Assembly (NCBI GenBank): GCA_937871985.1
Contig: CALMPB010000368.1
Location: 1 to 64,000 of the forward strand
Source: an uncultured Burkholderiaceae bacterium
GTDB taxonomy: Bacteria; Pseudomonadota; Gammaproteobacteria; Burkholderiales; Burkholderiaceae
DNA: 64,000 nt
Direction: 5' to 3'
Part shown: positions 34,671 to 43,977 of the stretch, one piece after another
Layout: the number at the start of each line of letters is the position of its first letter
Position numbering within the stretch: position 1 is the stretch's first letter
Notes under the pieces: generated by a model
What the model was told of the DNA's origin: nothing
The model's input: the letters and a program-made list of their open reading frames with translations, nothing else
The model's database searches: none
Program-made: the position numbers and the translations under genes

Positions 34671-35363
34671 CTATTTGTCTATCTGCAGATGCTGTTCGAT
34701 GAAAGCGAGTGTGCGCTGGCGCGCCAAGCGGGCGGACGGCTCGTGGTATGAAGCTCGCTGATCGCAATTGAACCCATGGTCGGCGGGGTAAAAATGCGAT
34801 TCGACTCCAGGATGCCCGGCGGCAAAAGCTCGGGAGGAGCTTTCGGGAATGATGGAGTCCTCCAGGCCCCAATGAAGCAAGACGGGACATTGGGGTTTCA
34901 ATTGCGAGAGCGAGGGAATGGCTCCGCCGTAATAGCAGACCGCGGCCGACAGGCCCGGCACGCCGGCGGCCGCCCGCCAGGTGCTCGAACCGCCCCAGCA
35001 ATACCCGACCATACCAAGCGGCTTGCCCTGCATCTGCGACTCCAGGTATTTGACTGCCGCCTCCACGTCCAGACGCGTCTGCTCCCAATCTATCCGCTTG
35101 GTGTAAGCAAGGCCCTTTTCAACATCCGGACGCTCATAGCCAAGCTGGATATCTTTTTCCATACGATCGAAGAAGCGCGGGGCAATCGCAAGATAGCCCT
35201 CTTGCGCGTAGCTGGATACAACACTTTGAATATGCGGATTTACGCCGAACACTTCCTGCGCAATAACCAGGCCGGCCCGCGGCTCGCCTTCCGGAACACA
35301 AACATAACCACCCAAGCCGTGCCCGTCCGACGCCTGCAAGTCGACCCAGTGTTTCGTCATCAT
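34671..35363 (-). CDS. Dienelactone hydrolase family protein
   Basis: 230 residues of the DLH family. The triad is visible as Cys in GYCWGGSS, Asp in GLEDSIIPE and His in PADHGFNCD. Starts at the first of two adjacent ATGs after GGAG. The family opens enol-lactones and related esters in aromatic catabolism. It lies 20 bp upstream of the CoxG-like gene and 50 bp downstream of the C-C hydrolase gene, within the operon that also has a ring-cleaving dioxygenase. A second DLH gene is at 54433-55152. Confidence 0.9.
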   Translation of the reverse strand: MMTKHWVDLQASDGHGLGGYVCVPEGEPRAGLVIAQEVFGVNPHIQSVVSSYAQEGYLAIAPRFFDRMEKDIQLGYERPDVEKGLAYTKRIDWEQTRLDVEAAVKYLESQMQGKPLGMVGYCWGGSSTWRAAAGVPGLSAAVCYYGGAIPSLSQLKPQCPVLLHWGLEDSIIPESSSRAFAAGHPGVESHFYPADHGFNCDQRASYHEPSARLARQRTLAFIEQHLQIDK

Positions 35364-35413
35364 TTTTCTCCATCCTTGATCATGGCAAAAAAAAGAAATG
35401 CATGCTGGCGCTG

Positions 35414-36484
35414 CTAGGAAGCAGGCAAAAGATAATGAGCGGCAAAATCCGCCATGAGCGGTTTGCTCAAATGAGTCTTGTCGTGCGCGCAATGGCCGCT
35501 GCCGCGATAAGTCACGACCTTTATCGGCCCTCGTACCCGATTGCCAAGAAGCTGGGTGGAGTCGGGCGTGGCAATGGGGTCCTCCGAACCCTGGACAACC
35601 AGGACGGGACATTGAATCAGCCCCGCAGAGGTATCCAGATCATAAGACGCGAAGAACTTGGCGGCTTGCGTCTCGTCTACAACCCTGGCGGCACGCATAA
35701 AGCGCTTCTTCAATGTGGAACTCAAAGTCTTGAAGTGTCTCAAGTGGTAAATCAGGCCCCAGGCAACGGCTACCTTTACGCGCGGATCCGCCGCCGCCGT
35801 CGTACAGGCCCAATGCCCGCCCGTGCTGCGGCCCAGAACACCGATACGATTGGAGTCGATCTCGGGGCGGGCGCACGCATAGTCGATGGCGGCGCTAACC
35901 GCTTTTTCGAAATCAACGCGAACCGGCAACTGATAAAACATTTCGCCCTGGCCCGGGCCGTCGAATGTCAGGACAGCCATGCCGCGCTTGACGAAATGGT
36001 TGGATATTTCAAGCGCATCTTCTTTGGTGGTATCGAGCCCACCAAAAATCACGACGCAAGGCGCAACGCCATCCCGCCTCGACGGCAGGCGAAGATAGCC
36101 TGGCAACATATGGTTCTCAAACGGAATTTCCACCCGCTCCATGGGCGGGTCGAGCAAAACCGCCCCTCGACGGAAAAGCGCGCTCTTGCGTTCGTCAGCA
36201 CGGCGTTTGGCATTTTCGGCGACATCCATGCGTATGCCCTGGCCAAAATGGCAGCATAAGGCCCCTCGCCACAAAAGTTCGCCCGCCGTCTGCCGCGCAT
36301 TGTTCTTCAGGGCTTCCGTAGCAAGATCTTCATAGGTTTGCGACAACGCCACCCACCGGTCGCACCAGGCTTTTGCCTCGGGGATGTCCTTTTCCAGGAA
36401 CAAAATATCTCCGTAGGGAATGCCATCGGAAATTATGCGGGCGGCGTTGGCGCGCAACGTGTCGATGACGTCGGGGCTACTCAT
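35414..36484 (-). CDS. Alpha/beta hydrolase, C-C bond hydrolase-like (FrsA/DHPON hydrolase group)
   Basis: 356 residues: an N-terminal helical region (1-125) of the kind found in FrsA/2,6-dihydroxypseudooxynicotine hydrolase proteins, then an alpha/beta hydrolase core. The nucleophile elbow is GVLGRSTGGHWA, the Asp lies in QGSEDPIATP and the His in GSGHCAHD. Members break carbon-carbon bonds of dihydroxylated N-heterocyclic ketones or act as esterases. It overlaps the Mo-hydroxylase large-subunit gene by 4 nt (ATGA), so both are co-translated. This pairing recalls nicotine breakdown in Arthrobacter, though the rest of that pathway is not present. Confidence 0.85.
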   Translation of the reverse strand: MSSPDVIDTLRANAARIISDGIPYGDILFLEKDIPEAKAWCDRWVALSQTYEDLATEALKNNARQTAGELLWRGALCCHFGQGIRMDVAENAKRRADERKSALFRRGAVLLDPPMERVEIPFENHMLPGYLRLPSRRDGVAPCVVIFGGLDTTKEDALEISNHFVKRGMAVLTFDGPGQGEMFYQLPVRVDFEKAVSAAIDYACARPEIDSNRIGVLGRSTGGHWACTTAAADPRVKVAVAWGLIYHLRHFKTLSSTLKKRFMRAARVVDETQAAKFFASYDLDTSAGLIQCPVLVVQGSEDPIATPDSTQLLGNRVRGPIKVVTYRGSGHCAHDKTHLSKPLMADFAAHYLLPAS

Positions 36485-38799
36485 AGAACGGCCTGGGTGC
36501 TGAGTTCGTACAACTTCGCGGACGTCAGTGTCGGCTGTCGAATGACAATGGCATTGTCCAACGCATCGGCGATCGCGTTGGCAATGGCGGGCGCCACCGG
36601 CCCGACATTGCCTTCGCCGACTCCACGCACGCCCAGCGGGTTCATCGTGCTCGGAAATTCAAAATGCAGCAGCTTGAGCGGAGGAATGCTCCGCGCCTTG
36701 GGCATCACGTAATCCATCAAGGTGCCCGTCAACATTTGGCCTTCAGGAGAGTAAATGACCCGCTCTCCCAATGCCGCGCCCAGGCCCTGCGCGAACGCCC
36801 CCACCACTTGTCCATCAACCATCTTGGGGTTGATTTGCCTGCCGCAGTCGTGGCCAATGGCGTAGTCCAGAATTTCCCAGCTATATGTTTCTGTGTCGAC
36901 CTCCACCACTGCTGCATGGGTACCGGTTGCCCACGTGACGGTGGGGGGGTAGTAGTACTTCGTCGAATGCAGCCCGGGCTGCTGCTCGTCGCGCAGAATG
37001 CGAGAGTAGATGGCCACTGGAACCAGTTGAGCCCACGTCACGCTTTTCGATGAGTCGTCCTTGCGCGCAAAACCGGCCGGAGTGCCGGCCAGGTCGTCCG
37101 GCGAGCAGTCGAGCTGCGCCGCGGCGACAAGCTTCGCGCGGCGCACGACCTCCTGGGCCGCCATGGCAACCGCGTTGCCAGTATTCACCGTAACACGGCT
37201 TCCCGCGGTGCCGAAGCCGTGCGGCAATAACCGGGAATCGCCTCCCATGACACGAATGTTTTCGTAGGGCATGCCAAGATACTCGGCGGCGACCTGGGCA
37301 AAGGCCGTTTCGTGGCCCTGGCCCGATTGGGATACGCCAATGAGTATTTCGGCCATGCCATCTTCGCAAATGCGAACGGTAGCGCCTTCGCAAGGCCAGC
37401 CCGGCCCGCTCGCCTCAACGTAGTTCGCAACTCCGATGCCGATCCTGCGCGTCGAACCCTCGTCGCGCAAACGTGCCTGCTCGGCTCGCCAGCGCGGAAC
37501 ATCGAGCAGCTCGAGGGTTTTATTGAACACCTGTGGATAATCGCCCGTGTCGTAGACAATGGGAACGCCGTCCCGATAGACATTGCCGGGCTTATAAGGC
37601 ATTTGGTCGGCGGCGATCAAGTTCAGGCGACGCAACTCGAAGGGATCCATCTTGAGCTTGTTGGCCAGCAAGTCCAGGCTGCGTTCGATCACCCAGGCTG
37701 CTTCGGGCCGCCCCGTTCCGCGATAAGGCGCGGATGGGGTTTTATTGGTCAGAACCGAATTGGCTTCCGCCCGATAGGCCGGGATACGGTATTGAGATGG
37801 AATATGGTTGATGGTGTTGGTCGGCTCGATAACCGCCCAGCACAGATAGGCGCCAGTGTCCTTGAGGATTTTTACGTCCAGACCCAGCAACGTCCCGTCA
37901 CACCGGGCAGCCAGACGCACATCCAGGATCTGATCACGCCCCGATTGCGAAGTCAACATGAACTCGGATCGGGTTTGTATCCATTTCACGGGCCGGGCCG
38001 TGGCATACGATATGGCCGGGATCAGGACGTCCTCTGCGTACACGGACGACTTCGGGCCGAACCCCCCGCCGGTGTCGGGACACAGGACGGCGACATCGGT
38101 TTGCCGCAAGCCTGTGGTGCGAGCCACCGCTTCCCTGAGCGCATAAGGCAGTTGATGGCCGACATGGATGACCATCGTTCTGGAGGCACTATCGTATTCG
38201 GCGCATATGCCCCGGGTTTCAATGGGAACCGAGGTCATTCTCGGGTAGACAAACCGCTCTTCGATGACCACCTCGGCGTTGTCGAAGGCGGCGTCTATAT
38301 CGCCTATGCATGCAAACATATGTGCTGCAATATTCGAGCGATGCTCGTGAACCGACGCAACATCCTTTATGGACTCCTGCGGATCGATGATGGCGTCGAT
38401 AGGCTCGTACTCGATCTCCAACCGCTCCGCGGCGTCTTCCGCCAGCGCCGGACTGTCTCCCAGGACAACCGCGACCGGCTCGCCAAGATAGCGCACACAA
38501 TCCACAGCAAGTGGAAACTGAGGCGGGGCATCCATGGAATCACAGTAGGGATTGGTGGCGGGCTCTTTGAACAAGGGCAGCGGCACAAGGCTGCCGGGTG
38601 TGTTCTCGTGCGTCCAGACCGAATGCGCGCCGGCATTGATGGCTGGCTCTGTATTGATGGAAAGGATTCGCGCCGAAGCATGAGGGGATCGCACGACCGC
38701 GGCGAACAACAAGCCTTGAGGCGCATGATCATCGACAAATTTGCCGCATCCACGTAAAAGACGCCCGTTTTCTTTTCTCAAGGGGGATTGTCCAATCAT
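36481..38799 (-). CDS. Molybdenum hydroxylase large subunit (xanthine dehydrogenase family)
   Basis: 772 residues, typical for the CoxL/KdhL-type molybdopterin-cytosine-dinucleotide subunit. Seen are the N-terminal GKFVDDHAPQGLLFAAVVRSPHA, the cofactor-binding DTGGGFGPKSS, PYRGTGRPEA, DCGRQINPKMVDGQVVGAFA and the near-C-terminal GVGEG that holds the catalytic Glu. Such enzymes hydroxylate a carbon next to a ring nitrogen using water. The 2Fe-2S and FAD subunits expected with it are not adjacent but lie 6 kb away on the other strand (45100-46411). It overlaps the regulator gene by 4 nt upstream and the hydrolase gene by 4 nt downstream. Confidence 0.93.
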   Translation of the reverse strand: MIGQSPLRKENGRLLRGCGKFVDDHAPQGLLFAAVVRSPHASARILSINTEPAINAGAHSVWTHENTPGSLVPLPLFKEPATNPYCDSMDAPPQFPLAVDCVRYLGEPVAVVLGDSPALAEDAAERLEIEYEPIDAIIDPQESIKDVASVHEHRSNIAAHMFACIGDIDAAFDNAEVVIEERFVYPRMTSVPIETRGICAEYDSASRTMVIHVGHQLPYALREAVARTTGLRQTDVAVLCPDTGGGFGPKSSVYAEDVLIPAISYATARPVKWIQTRSEFMLTSQSGRDQILDVRLAARCDGTLLGLDVKILKDTGAYLCWAVIEPTNTINHIPSQYRIPAYRAEANSVLTNKTPSAPYRGTGRPEAAWVIERSLDLLANKLKMDPFELRRLNLIAADQMPYKPGNVYRDGVPIVYDTGDYPQVFNKTLELLDVPRWRAEQARLRDEGSTRRIGIGVANYVEASGPGWPCEGATVRICEDGMAEILIGVSQSGQGHETAFAQVAAEYLGMPYENIRVMGGDSRLLPHGFGTAGSRVTVNTGNAVAMAAQEVVRRAKLVAAAQLDCSPDDLAGTPAGFARKDDSSKSVTWAQLVPVAIYSRILRDEQQPGLHSTKYYYPPTVTWATGTHAAVVEVDTETYSWEILDYAIGHDCGRQINPKMVDGQVVGAFAQGLGAALGERVIYSPEGQMLTGTLMDYVMPKARSIPPLKLLHFEFPSTMNPLGVRGVGEGNVGPVAPAIANAIADALDNAIVIRQPTLTSAKLYELSTQAVL

Positions 38800-39584
38800 G
38801 GCAGATCCTTGAATGCGTTCAGCTGCTGAGGGGGTGGGAGCGTTTCCAGATGAAGCTCGCTTTTGAGGACGGCCTCGGTGACGCGGTACGTGTCTTCGAT
38901 TTCGGTGATGTGGCTATGCATAAGCGCTTTCGCCGTGTTCGCATCGCGCGCCACTATTGCATCAAGGAGCTTGGCGTGCCAGGTTGCATTGGAACGGATC
39001 AAATCCAACTGCCTGGGGCTCTCGCGCGACCGTACGATGCTGCGTATGGTGCGATTGAGCAGTTGGCAGTGCAGGCAAAGCATGGGATTTTTTGCGTGGC
39101 TCGCGAGTATTTCATGGAACTCGATATGCAGTTGCTGCTGCCGCTGCCAGTCTTCACGCGACTCGATCGGAGCAGCAGTCGCCGCGACGTTCTGCGCCAA
39201 TTTTTCGATCAGTTCTTGGCTGGCTGTTGCCGCGATGTGGGCAGCCAGCTGCGGCTCGATCGCGCGACGCACTTCATAGACATCGGCCGCCGTGAGGTTT
39301 GTAAAGAAAAAATAGCTTTGAAGATGATTGAGAATTCGCGCTTCGGTTACCTCGGCAATGACCGAGCCGCCTGCTGGACCTGTCGACGTTCTGATCAGAC
39401 CCTGAACCTCCAGCGACTTCAACGCCTCACGGATGGAGGCCTTGCCGACCTGGTATTGCTCGGCAAGCATTTTTTCCGACGGCAGACGATCTCCTGGACG
39501 AAGTTTGTCTTCCACGATTCGCCGCTTAATCAAATCAGCGATGATGTCCCCCCTCTTGGGAAAACGGGGCGCGCTACCGGTCAT
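38796..39584 (-). CDS. GntR family regulator, FadR-type
   Basis: 262 residues. The winged helix covers about residues 12-80 (RPGDRLPSEKMLAEQYQVGKASIREALKSL). The FCD domain follows, with AADVYEVRRAIEPQLAAHIA and HIEFHEIL. It heads the minus-strand operon and is translationally coupled to the Mo-hydroxylase gene. It is divergent from the Rieske oxygenase/importer operon across 263 bp that hold three TTATCNGATAA sites. It probably represses both operons until the aromatic substrate or a product binds. Confidence 0.93.
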   Translation of the reverse strand: MTGSAPRFPKRGDIIADLIKRRIVEDKLRPGDRLPSEKMLAEQYQVGKASIREALKSLEVQGLIRTSTGPAGGSVIAEVTEARILNHLQSYFFFTNLTAADVYEVRRAIEPQLAAHIAATASQELIEKLAQNVAATAAPIESREDWQRQQQLHIEFHEILASHAKNPMLCLHCQLLNRTIRSIVRSRESPRQLDLIRSNATWHAKLLDAIVARDANTAKALMHSHITEIEDTYRVTEAVLKSELHLETLPPPQQLNAFKDLP

Positions 39585-39649
39585 TGATCATGCTCCTGGA
39601 AGAAAACATCAACGATTGCACATAAACAGAATTCCAAGCAATTATCCTA

Positions 39650-39660
39650 TTATCAGATAA
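39650..39660. promoter_or_regulatory. Operator site 1, TTATCAGATAA
   Basis: An 11-bp dyad (TTATC-N-GATAA) 66 bp before the regulator start, with an extra TTATC half-site at 39642-39646. It is one of three matching sites in this divergent promoter region and is the one nearest the regulator gene, suggesting autoregulation. Confidence 0.7.
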
Positions 39661-39739
39661 ATGCGTCAATCTTAAAATTAATGCTCTAGCTTTATCCCTA
39701 TGAAAAAAGGGATTTCCCCTGGATACTCCCAATAATTAA

Positions 39740-39750
39740 TTATCGGATAA
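39740..39750. promoter_or_regulatory. Operator site 2, TTATCGGATAA
   Basis: An exact dyad of the same TTATC-N-GATAA form, lying 5 bp upstream of a consensus -35 element for the plus-strand operon. Bound regulator here would cover or crowd the polymerase site. Confidence 0.72.
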
Positions 39751-39755
39751 ACCGC

Positions 39756-39782
39756 TTGACAGCACAAAAACATCACTATAAT
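39756..39782 (+). promoter_or_regulatory. Promoter TTGACA/TATAAT for the Rieske-importer operon
   Basis: Perfect -35 (TTGACA, 39756-39761) and -10 (TATAAT, 39777-39782) hexamers with a short 15-bp spacer, 66 bp before the Rieske oxygenase ATG. Operators flank it on both sides. The short spacer may lower its basal strength. Confidence 0.6.
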
Positions 39783-39804
39783 CTTTTCCAATCCGTTAAA
39801 CGGT

Positions 39805-39815
39805 TTATCCGATCA
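39805..39815. promoter_or_regulatory. Operator site 3, TTATCCGATCA
   Basis: A TTATC-N-GATAA site with one mismatch, located just after the likely transcription start of the plus-strand operon and 33 bp before the Rieske oxygenase start. With site 2 it brackets the promoter, a typical repressor layout. Confidence 0.65.
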
Positions 39816-39847
39816 ATAAAAATAAACCCCCTAAGGAGTGAGGCAAA

Positions 39848-41131
39848 ATGTCACAAGCCAAGGCTGCCACGTCTTATAGCGGCTATATGCTGCGCGAAGA
39901 AACGCTCACCGAAGTCCCCGATTACGCGCAAGTCGGGCCGGGAACGCCAGGGGGAGAATATCTACGCAGGTTCTGGCATCCCATCGAAAAGTCCTGTGAA
40001 TTGGGCGATGTGCCCAAGCGCATCAAGATTCTCGATGAAGATCTGGTTCTGTTCCGCGCAAAAAGTGGCGAGCTGGGCTTGGTTCGGCCCCATTGCCCGC
40101 ATCGCGGCGCCTCGCTGGAATTCGGCATTCCGGATAGCGGCGGCATCCGTTGTTGCTATCACGGATGGCTGATCGGCGTGGATGGGCGCGTTCTCGAGGC
40201 TCCCGCCGAGTCGCCGGACTCTCCCTACAACACAGGCAAACTCAGCCACGGTGCGTATCCCGTGCGCGAATACGAAGGGCTGATATTCGCCTACATGGGG
40301 CCAATGGACGAAATGCCTCCCCTGCCGGTGTTCGACGTCATCGCCAACCTCGAACCCGGTCAGAAGCTGATTCCGGCGGGTTGGACTCCCGGCGAGAAAT
40401 ACGTATGGCCATGCAACTGGGTTCAGGTCAAAGAAAACGCCATGGATCCCGTGCATACGTCCTATTTGCACACCATAGCCAGCGGAACGCAGTTCACGTC
40501 CGAATTCGGCATCCTGCCCGAGCTCGACTACGAGGAAACGCCAATAGGCGTTGTGTACATTGCCAGCCGCCGCATCGGCAACAACGTATGGGTGCGTGTC
40601 CACGACCTGGTCATGCCCAACATCCATCTCGTCGCCTCTGTCAATGAAGACGGCAAAAAGGAAAAACGTTACGGCGCGCCTTATCTGCTGCATTGGGCCA
40701 CCCCCATCGACGACACCAGCTTCATGGAGCTAGGCTGGCTTATCGAGTCCGACGAAATGCAGTTCGACGACGAAATGGTGGCCAAGCTGCATTTCGGCAT
40801 GTTGGGGGATCGGCCCATGGAAGAACGCCAGCGCGCGCCTGGCGACTACGACGCGCAAGTCTCTCAGGGCACCGTTCATGCTCGGGCTCGCGAACACCTG
40901 GCAAGCAGCGATCGCGGCGTGGCCATGTTCCGCCGCATGCTGAAAACCGGCATCGAAGACGTGAAGCAGGGCCGAGCACCATTGGGCAGCCGGCGTGCGG
41001 AAGGCGAGATCATCCGCACTTATACGCAGAACGCAGTTGTCGCCTGTCCGCCGGCCGCCGATCCGGCCGAGGACAAGCGCCAGATGAAAGCAACGGGGCA
41101 ACGCGTGTTTGCCGGTGAATTCCGCAATTAA
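39848..41131 (+). CDS. Rieske aromatic ring-hydroxylating oxygenase, phthalate 4,5-dioxygenase-like
   Basis: 427 residues, single-subunit type. The Rieske ligands are C83-P-H85 (PHCPHRGASL) and C102/H105 (CCYHGW). The mononuclear iron motif is KENAMDPVHTSYLH. Relatives act on phthalate, 3-chlorobenzoate and similar ring acids. It is the first gene of the plus-strand operon; AAGGAGTGAGGCAAA precedes the ATG. No ferredoxin/reductase gene is found in the window, so electrons must come from an unlinked reductase. Together with the Mo hydroxylase it would add two kinds of hydroxyl groups before ring cleavage. Confidence 0.92.
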   Translation: MSQAKAATSYSGYMLREETLTEVPDYAQVGPGTPGGEYLRRFWHPIEKSCELGDVPKRIKILDEDLVLFRAKSGELGLVRPHCPHRGASLEFGIPDSGGIRCCYHGWLIGVDGRVLEAPAESPDSPYNTGKLSHGAYPVREYEGLIFAYMGPMDEMPPLPVFDVIANLEPGQKLIPAGWTPGEKYVWPCNWVQVKENAMDPVHTSYLHTIASGTQFTSEFGILPELDYEETPIGVVYIASRRIGNNVWVRVHDLVMPNIHLVASVNEDGKKEKRYGAPYLLHWATPIDDTSFMELGWLIESDEMQFDDEMVAKLHFGMLGDRPMEERQRAPGDYDAQVSQGTVHARAREHLASSDRGVAMFRRMLKTGIEDVKQGRAPLGSRRAEGEIIRTYTQNAVVACPPAADPAEDKRQMKATGQRVFAGEFRN

Positions 41132-41180
41132 GCAGGTATGGCGGGTCGACTTTCAAACTTCAGCTACGCGGTGTCCAAAG

Positions 41181-42236
41181 ATGACAGAACAGCCCAAGAT
41201 TTCCGTCCGAGGAATTACCAAAACCTACGGCGACATAACGGTCAACGACAATATTGATCTCGCCGTTCAAGCAGGAGAATTCCTGACGCTATTAGGCAGT
41301 AGCGGCTCGGGAAAAACCACGCTCATGCGCATCATCGCGGGCCTGGAAGAATGCGACAGCGGTACGGTGCATATAGACGGCCGCGACGTGACGCACGAGC
41401 CGCCCCGCAGGCGCAATGTCGGGATGGTATTTCAGCAGTACTCCCTTTTTCCCCACATGACCATCGACGAGAACATCCAGTATGGACTCAAGGTCAAAGG
41501 CTGGCGATCCAGCAAAATGAAGCAAAGAGTCGCGGAAATGCTGGATATGATTCAGCTTCCGCACATCGGTCAACGCTATCCGAACCAGTTGTCGGGAGGG
41601 CAACAGCAACGCGTCGCGCTGGCGCGCGCGCTGGCCACCTCGCCCGATGTCCTAATGCTCGACGAACCTCTGGGCGCGCTCGATCTCAAGCTGCGCAAAC
41701 AGCTGCAGATCGAGCTCAAGCGCATACACAAACAGACCGGCACCACCTTCTTGTTCGTCACGCACGACCAGGACGAAGCGCTATTCATGTCCGACCGGAT
41801 CGCCGTCCTGCGTAATGGACGGATCGAACAACTGGACAGCACACACACGATTTATGAACGCCCTTCCACCGCGTTCGTTGCCGACTTTGTCGGTGACGTT
41901 TCGATGTTGCGGTGCAATCGAGATAGCGTCGAAGGCATGAGCCGCATTGAAAAAACCAATTACCGCATCAGGGTTCCCAATGCGCCGAGCGGCCCGTTCA
42001 TGCTGGCGGTTCGGCCCGAGCACGTCAAGCTGCATTATCAGGCAGCGCCCGATGCCTACCTGGCCCGGATTCAGGACATCCATTTTGCGGGGGGATCGTC
42101 CATTGTGCAGATTTTGCTGGACACCGAAATCGTGCTCAAGGCTCGATTGCTGGGTGTTCCTCCCCAGGCCGTGAAGCCGGGAGGGGACGTGTGGGTAGAA
42201 ATCGCCGAGGGTCCGGTGGCCTTCGCCGCACAATGA
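41181..42236 (+). CDS. ABC transporter ATP-binding protein (spermidine/putrescine type)
   Basis: 351 residues from the ATG at 41181; the frame is open to 41109, which would overlap the oxygenase gene. Walker A is GSSGSGKTT, the signature is LSGGQQQRVALARAL, Walker B is VLMLDEPLGALD, and a C-terminal TOBE-type domain (residues about 270-350, with RPEHVKLHY) marks the PotA group. It powers the importer encoded by the next three genes. Confidence 0.93.
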   Translation: MTEQPKISVRGITKTYGDITVNDNIDLAVQAGEFLTLLGSSGSGKTTLMRIIAGLEECDSGTVHIDGRDVTHEPPRRRNVGMVFQQYSLFPHMTIDENIQYGLKVKGWRSSKMKQRVAEMLDMIQLPHIGQRYPNQLSGGQQQRVALARALATSPDVLMLDEPLGALDLKLRKQLQIELKRIHKQTGTTFLFVTHDQDEALFMSDRIAVLRNGRIEQLDSTHTIYERPSTAFVADFVGDVSMLRCNRDSVEGMSRIEKTNYRIRVPNAPSGPFMLAVRPEHVKLHYQAAPDAYLARIQDIHFAGGSSIVQILLDTEIVLKARLLGVPPQAVKPGGDVWVEIAEGPVAFAAQ

Positions 42237-42243
42237 GCAGCCC

Positions 42244-43116
42244 ATGCGCAATCAAACCAATCACTACAGCAAAGCAGCCAGGGCGGCCGTTTTCTTGCTG
42301 CCGGCATTCGCACTGATATTTTTATTGCTGGCCATTCCGCTTGTGGAACTCGTACAGGCAAGCTTCCATCCTGCGGAAATGGGCCGGATCCTCGAAGGCT
42401 GGACACTGGACAATTACAAGTCGGTGTTGTTGACCTCCATATACTGGGAAATTTACGCCAAGACGTTGGGGGCTGCCGCGCTCATCACGTTGCTATGCGC
42501 AATTCTCGGGTATCCGGTCGCCTACCATTTGAACCGAGCATCCCAAAAAATCCGGCCGGTGCTTTTCTTCCTGATTGCCGCACCCTTGCTCGTCAACACG
42601 GTGGTTCGGACATACGGCTGGCTGCTGATACTGGGCCGCAAAGGGGTGATCAACACAGTACTGCACATGCTGGGGCTGACGAGTTCGCCCCTGGATATGT
42701 CCGGCAACTATTTGGGAATGATCATCGGCAGCACGCAGGTTTTCCTGCCATTCATGATCCTGTCCATCGCAACATCCCTCAGCGCCATCGACAACAGACT
42801 GCGTGAGTCGGCGGAAATCCTCGGAGCGGGAAGCGTCCAACGGTTCCTGTCCATCGATTTGCCCCTGGCCATGCCAGGCCTTCTGGCCGGCGGCATTCTC
42901 GTTTTCAGCCTGATGCTGGGAGCGTTCGTAACACCGCTGATGCTAGGCGGCACCGCAATCCAATATCTGTCCATCTCGGTCTACATGGATGCTCTAGTGG
43001 TGTTCAATCTGCCCCGCGCCATTGCCCTGGCCATGGTTCTGCTGGCTCTGTCGGCGGGCGTTTATGCCTTGCAGGCGCGCCTGACCCAATCGCTCTCCAG
43101 GAGGCATGCCAAATGA
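42244..43116 (+). CDS. ABC transporter permease (PotB-like)
   Basis: 290 residues with six predicted membrane segments (the first at about 14-36) and the conserved cytoplasmic loop RLRESAEILGAGSVQRFLSI. It starts 7 bp after the ATPase gene and overlaps the second permease by 4 nt. It forms half of the channel of a spermidine/putrescine-type importer; in this operon the cargo is more likely the catabolic substrate than a polyamine. Confidence 0.93.
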   Translation: MRNQTNHYSKAARAAVFLLPAFALIFLLLAIPLVELVQASFHPAEMGRILEGWTLDNYKSVLLTSIYWEIYAKTLGAAALITLLCAILGYPVAYHLNRASQKIRPVLFFLIAAPLLVNTVVRTYGWLLILGRKGVINTVLHMLGLTSSPLDMSGNYLGMIIGSTQVFLPFMILSIATSLSAIDNRLRESAEILGAGSVQRFLSIDLPLAMPGLLAGGILVFSLMLGAFVTPLMLGGTAIQYLSISVYMDALVVFNLPRAIALAMVLLALSAGVYALQARLTQSLSRRHAK

Positions 43117-43913
43117 AAAGCACCAATAGCACTGGGTTTTCCATTGTCGTGACGCTGATTTATGCCTTTTTGCTTGCGCCACTGGTGATTGTCGTTTTGT
43201 TCAGCTTCAGCAACAAATCCTATTTTGAGTTCCCGCCGACGGGATTCTCTTTCCGCTGGTACCGGGCTGCATGGGAACTGGGCCAGTTTGGCGGGCCCGC
43301 CATGCGCAGCATCTGGCTGGCGGTTGGCTCCACCGCTCTTTCAGCCGTGTTCGCCATTCCGGCGGCGTTGGGCCTGCGCCGTGCAAAGGCATCCATCTGG
43401 AAGCGCGCCGCGGAATTCATTCTGCTTACACCGCTTATCGTACCTTCGCTCATTATCGGGATCGGTCTGCTTTATTTTTTTCTGAAGTACGGATTCATCG
43501 ACACAGCAATCGGCCTGCTCGCCTCGCACACCCTGCTGGTATTTCCGTTCATGTTCCGCGCGGTATATATCAGCGCAACGGAAATCAAGCCACATCTGGA
43601 AGAAGCATCCGAACTGCTTGGCGCCTCGTCATGGCGCACTTTCCGCAGCGTCATACTGAGCGGGCTGGTTCCCGGCCTGACGTCGGGCGCAATCTTCGCA
43701 TTCATTGTTTCCTTCGATCAATTCACCATCAGCTTGTTCGTGACCCAAACAGAGCAAACCACGCTACCGGTCGCACTGTACAAATACGTGTACGACGCCA
43801 ACGATCCGGTGGTTGCCGCGGTATCGACGGCTCTGGTCGTTTTCGGCCTGGTGCTTGCCGTCGGGTTGCAAAAGCTAGGCCTGCTGAAAAATATCGGCGG
43901 AAGCTCTGCCTAA
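43113..43913 (+). CDS. ABC transporter permease (PotC-like)
   Basis: 266 residues, multi-spanning, with the loop HLEEASELLGASSWRTFRSV. It begins in the stop of the first permease gene (ATGA). Partner of the PotB-like protein in the inner membrane. Confidence 0.93.
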   Translation: MKSTNSTGFSIVVTLIYAFLLAPLVIVVLFSFSNKSYFEFPPTGFSFRWYRAAWELGQFGGPAMRSIWLAVGSTALSAVFAIPAALGLRRAKASIWKRAAEFILLTPLIVPSLIIGIGLLYFFLKYGFIDTAIGLLASHTLLVFPFMFRAVYISATEIKPHLEEASELLGASSWRTFRSVILSGLVPGLTSGAIFAFIVSFDQFTISLFVTQTEQTTLPVALYKYVYDANDPVVAAVSTALVVFGLVLAVGLQKLGLLKNIGGSSA

Positions 43914-43977
43914 GGCCATCCCGCATCCAAACATGCCGTAGCAATTAGCTTGTCGTCCAACCGTAGGGGGAGTAAAC

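Noticed and set aside
37312..38757. 481-codon plus-strand open frame
   Set aside because: Mirror of the Mo-hydroxylase large-subunit gene, which carries all cofactor motifs on the minus strand.
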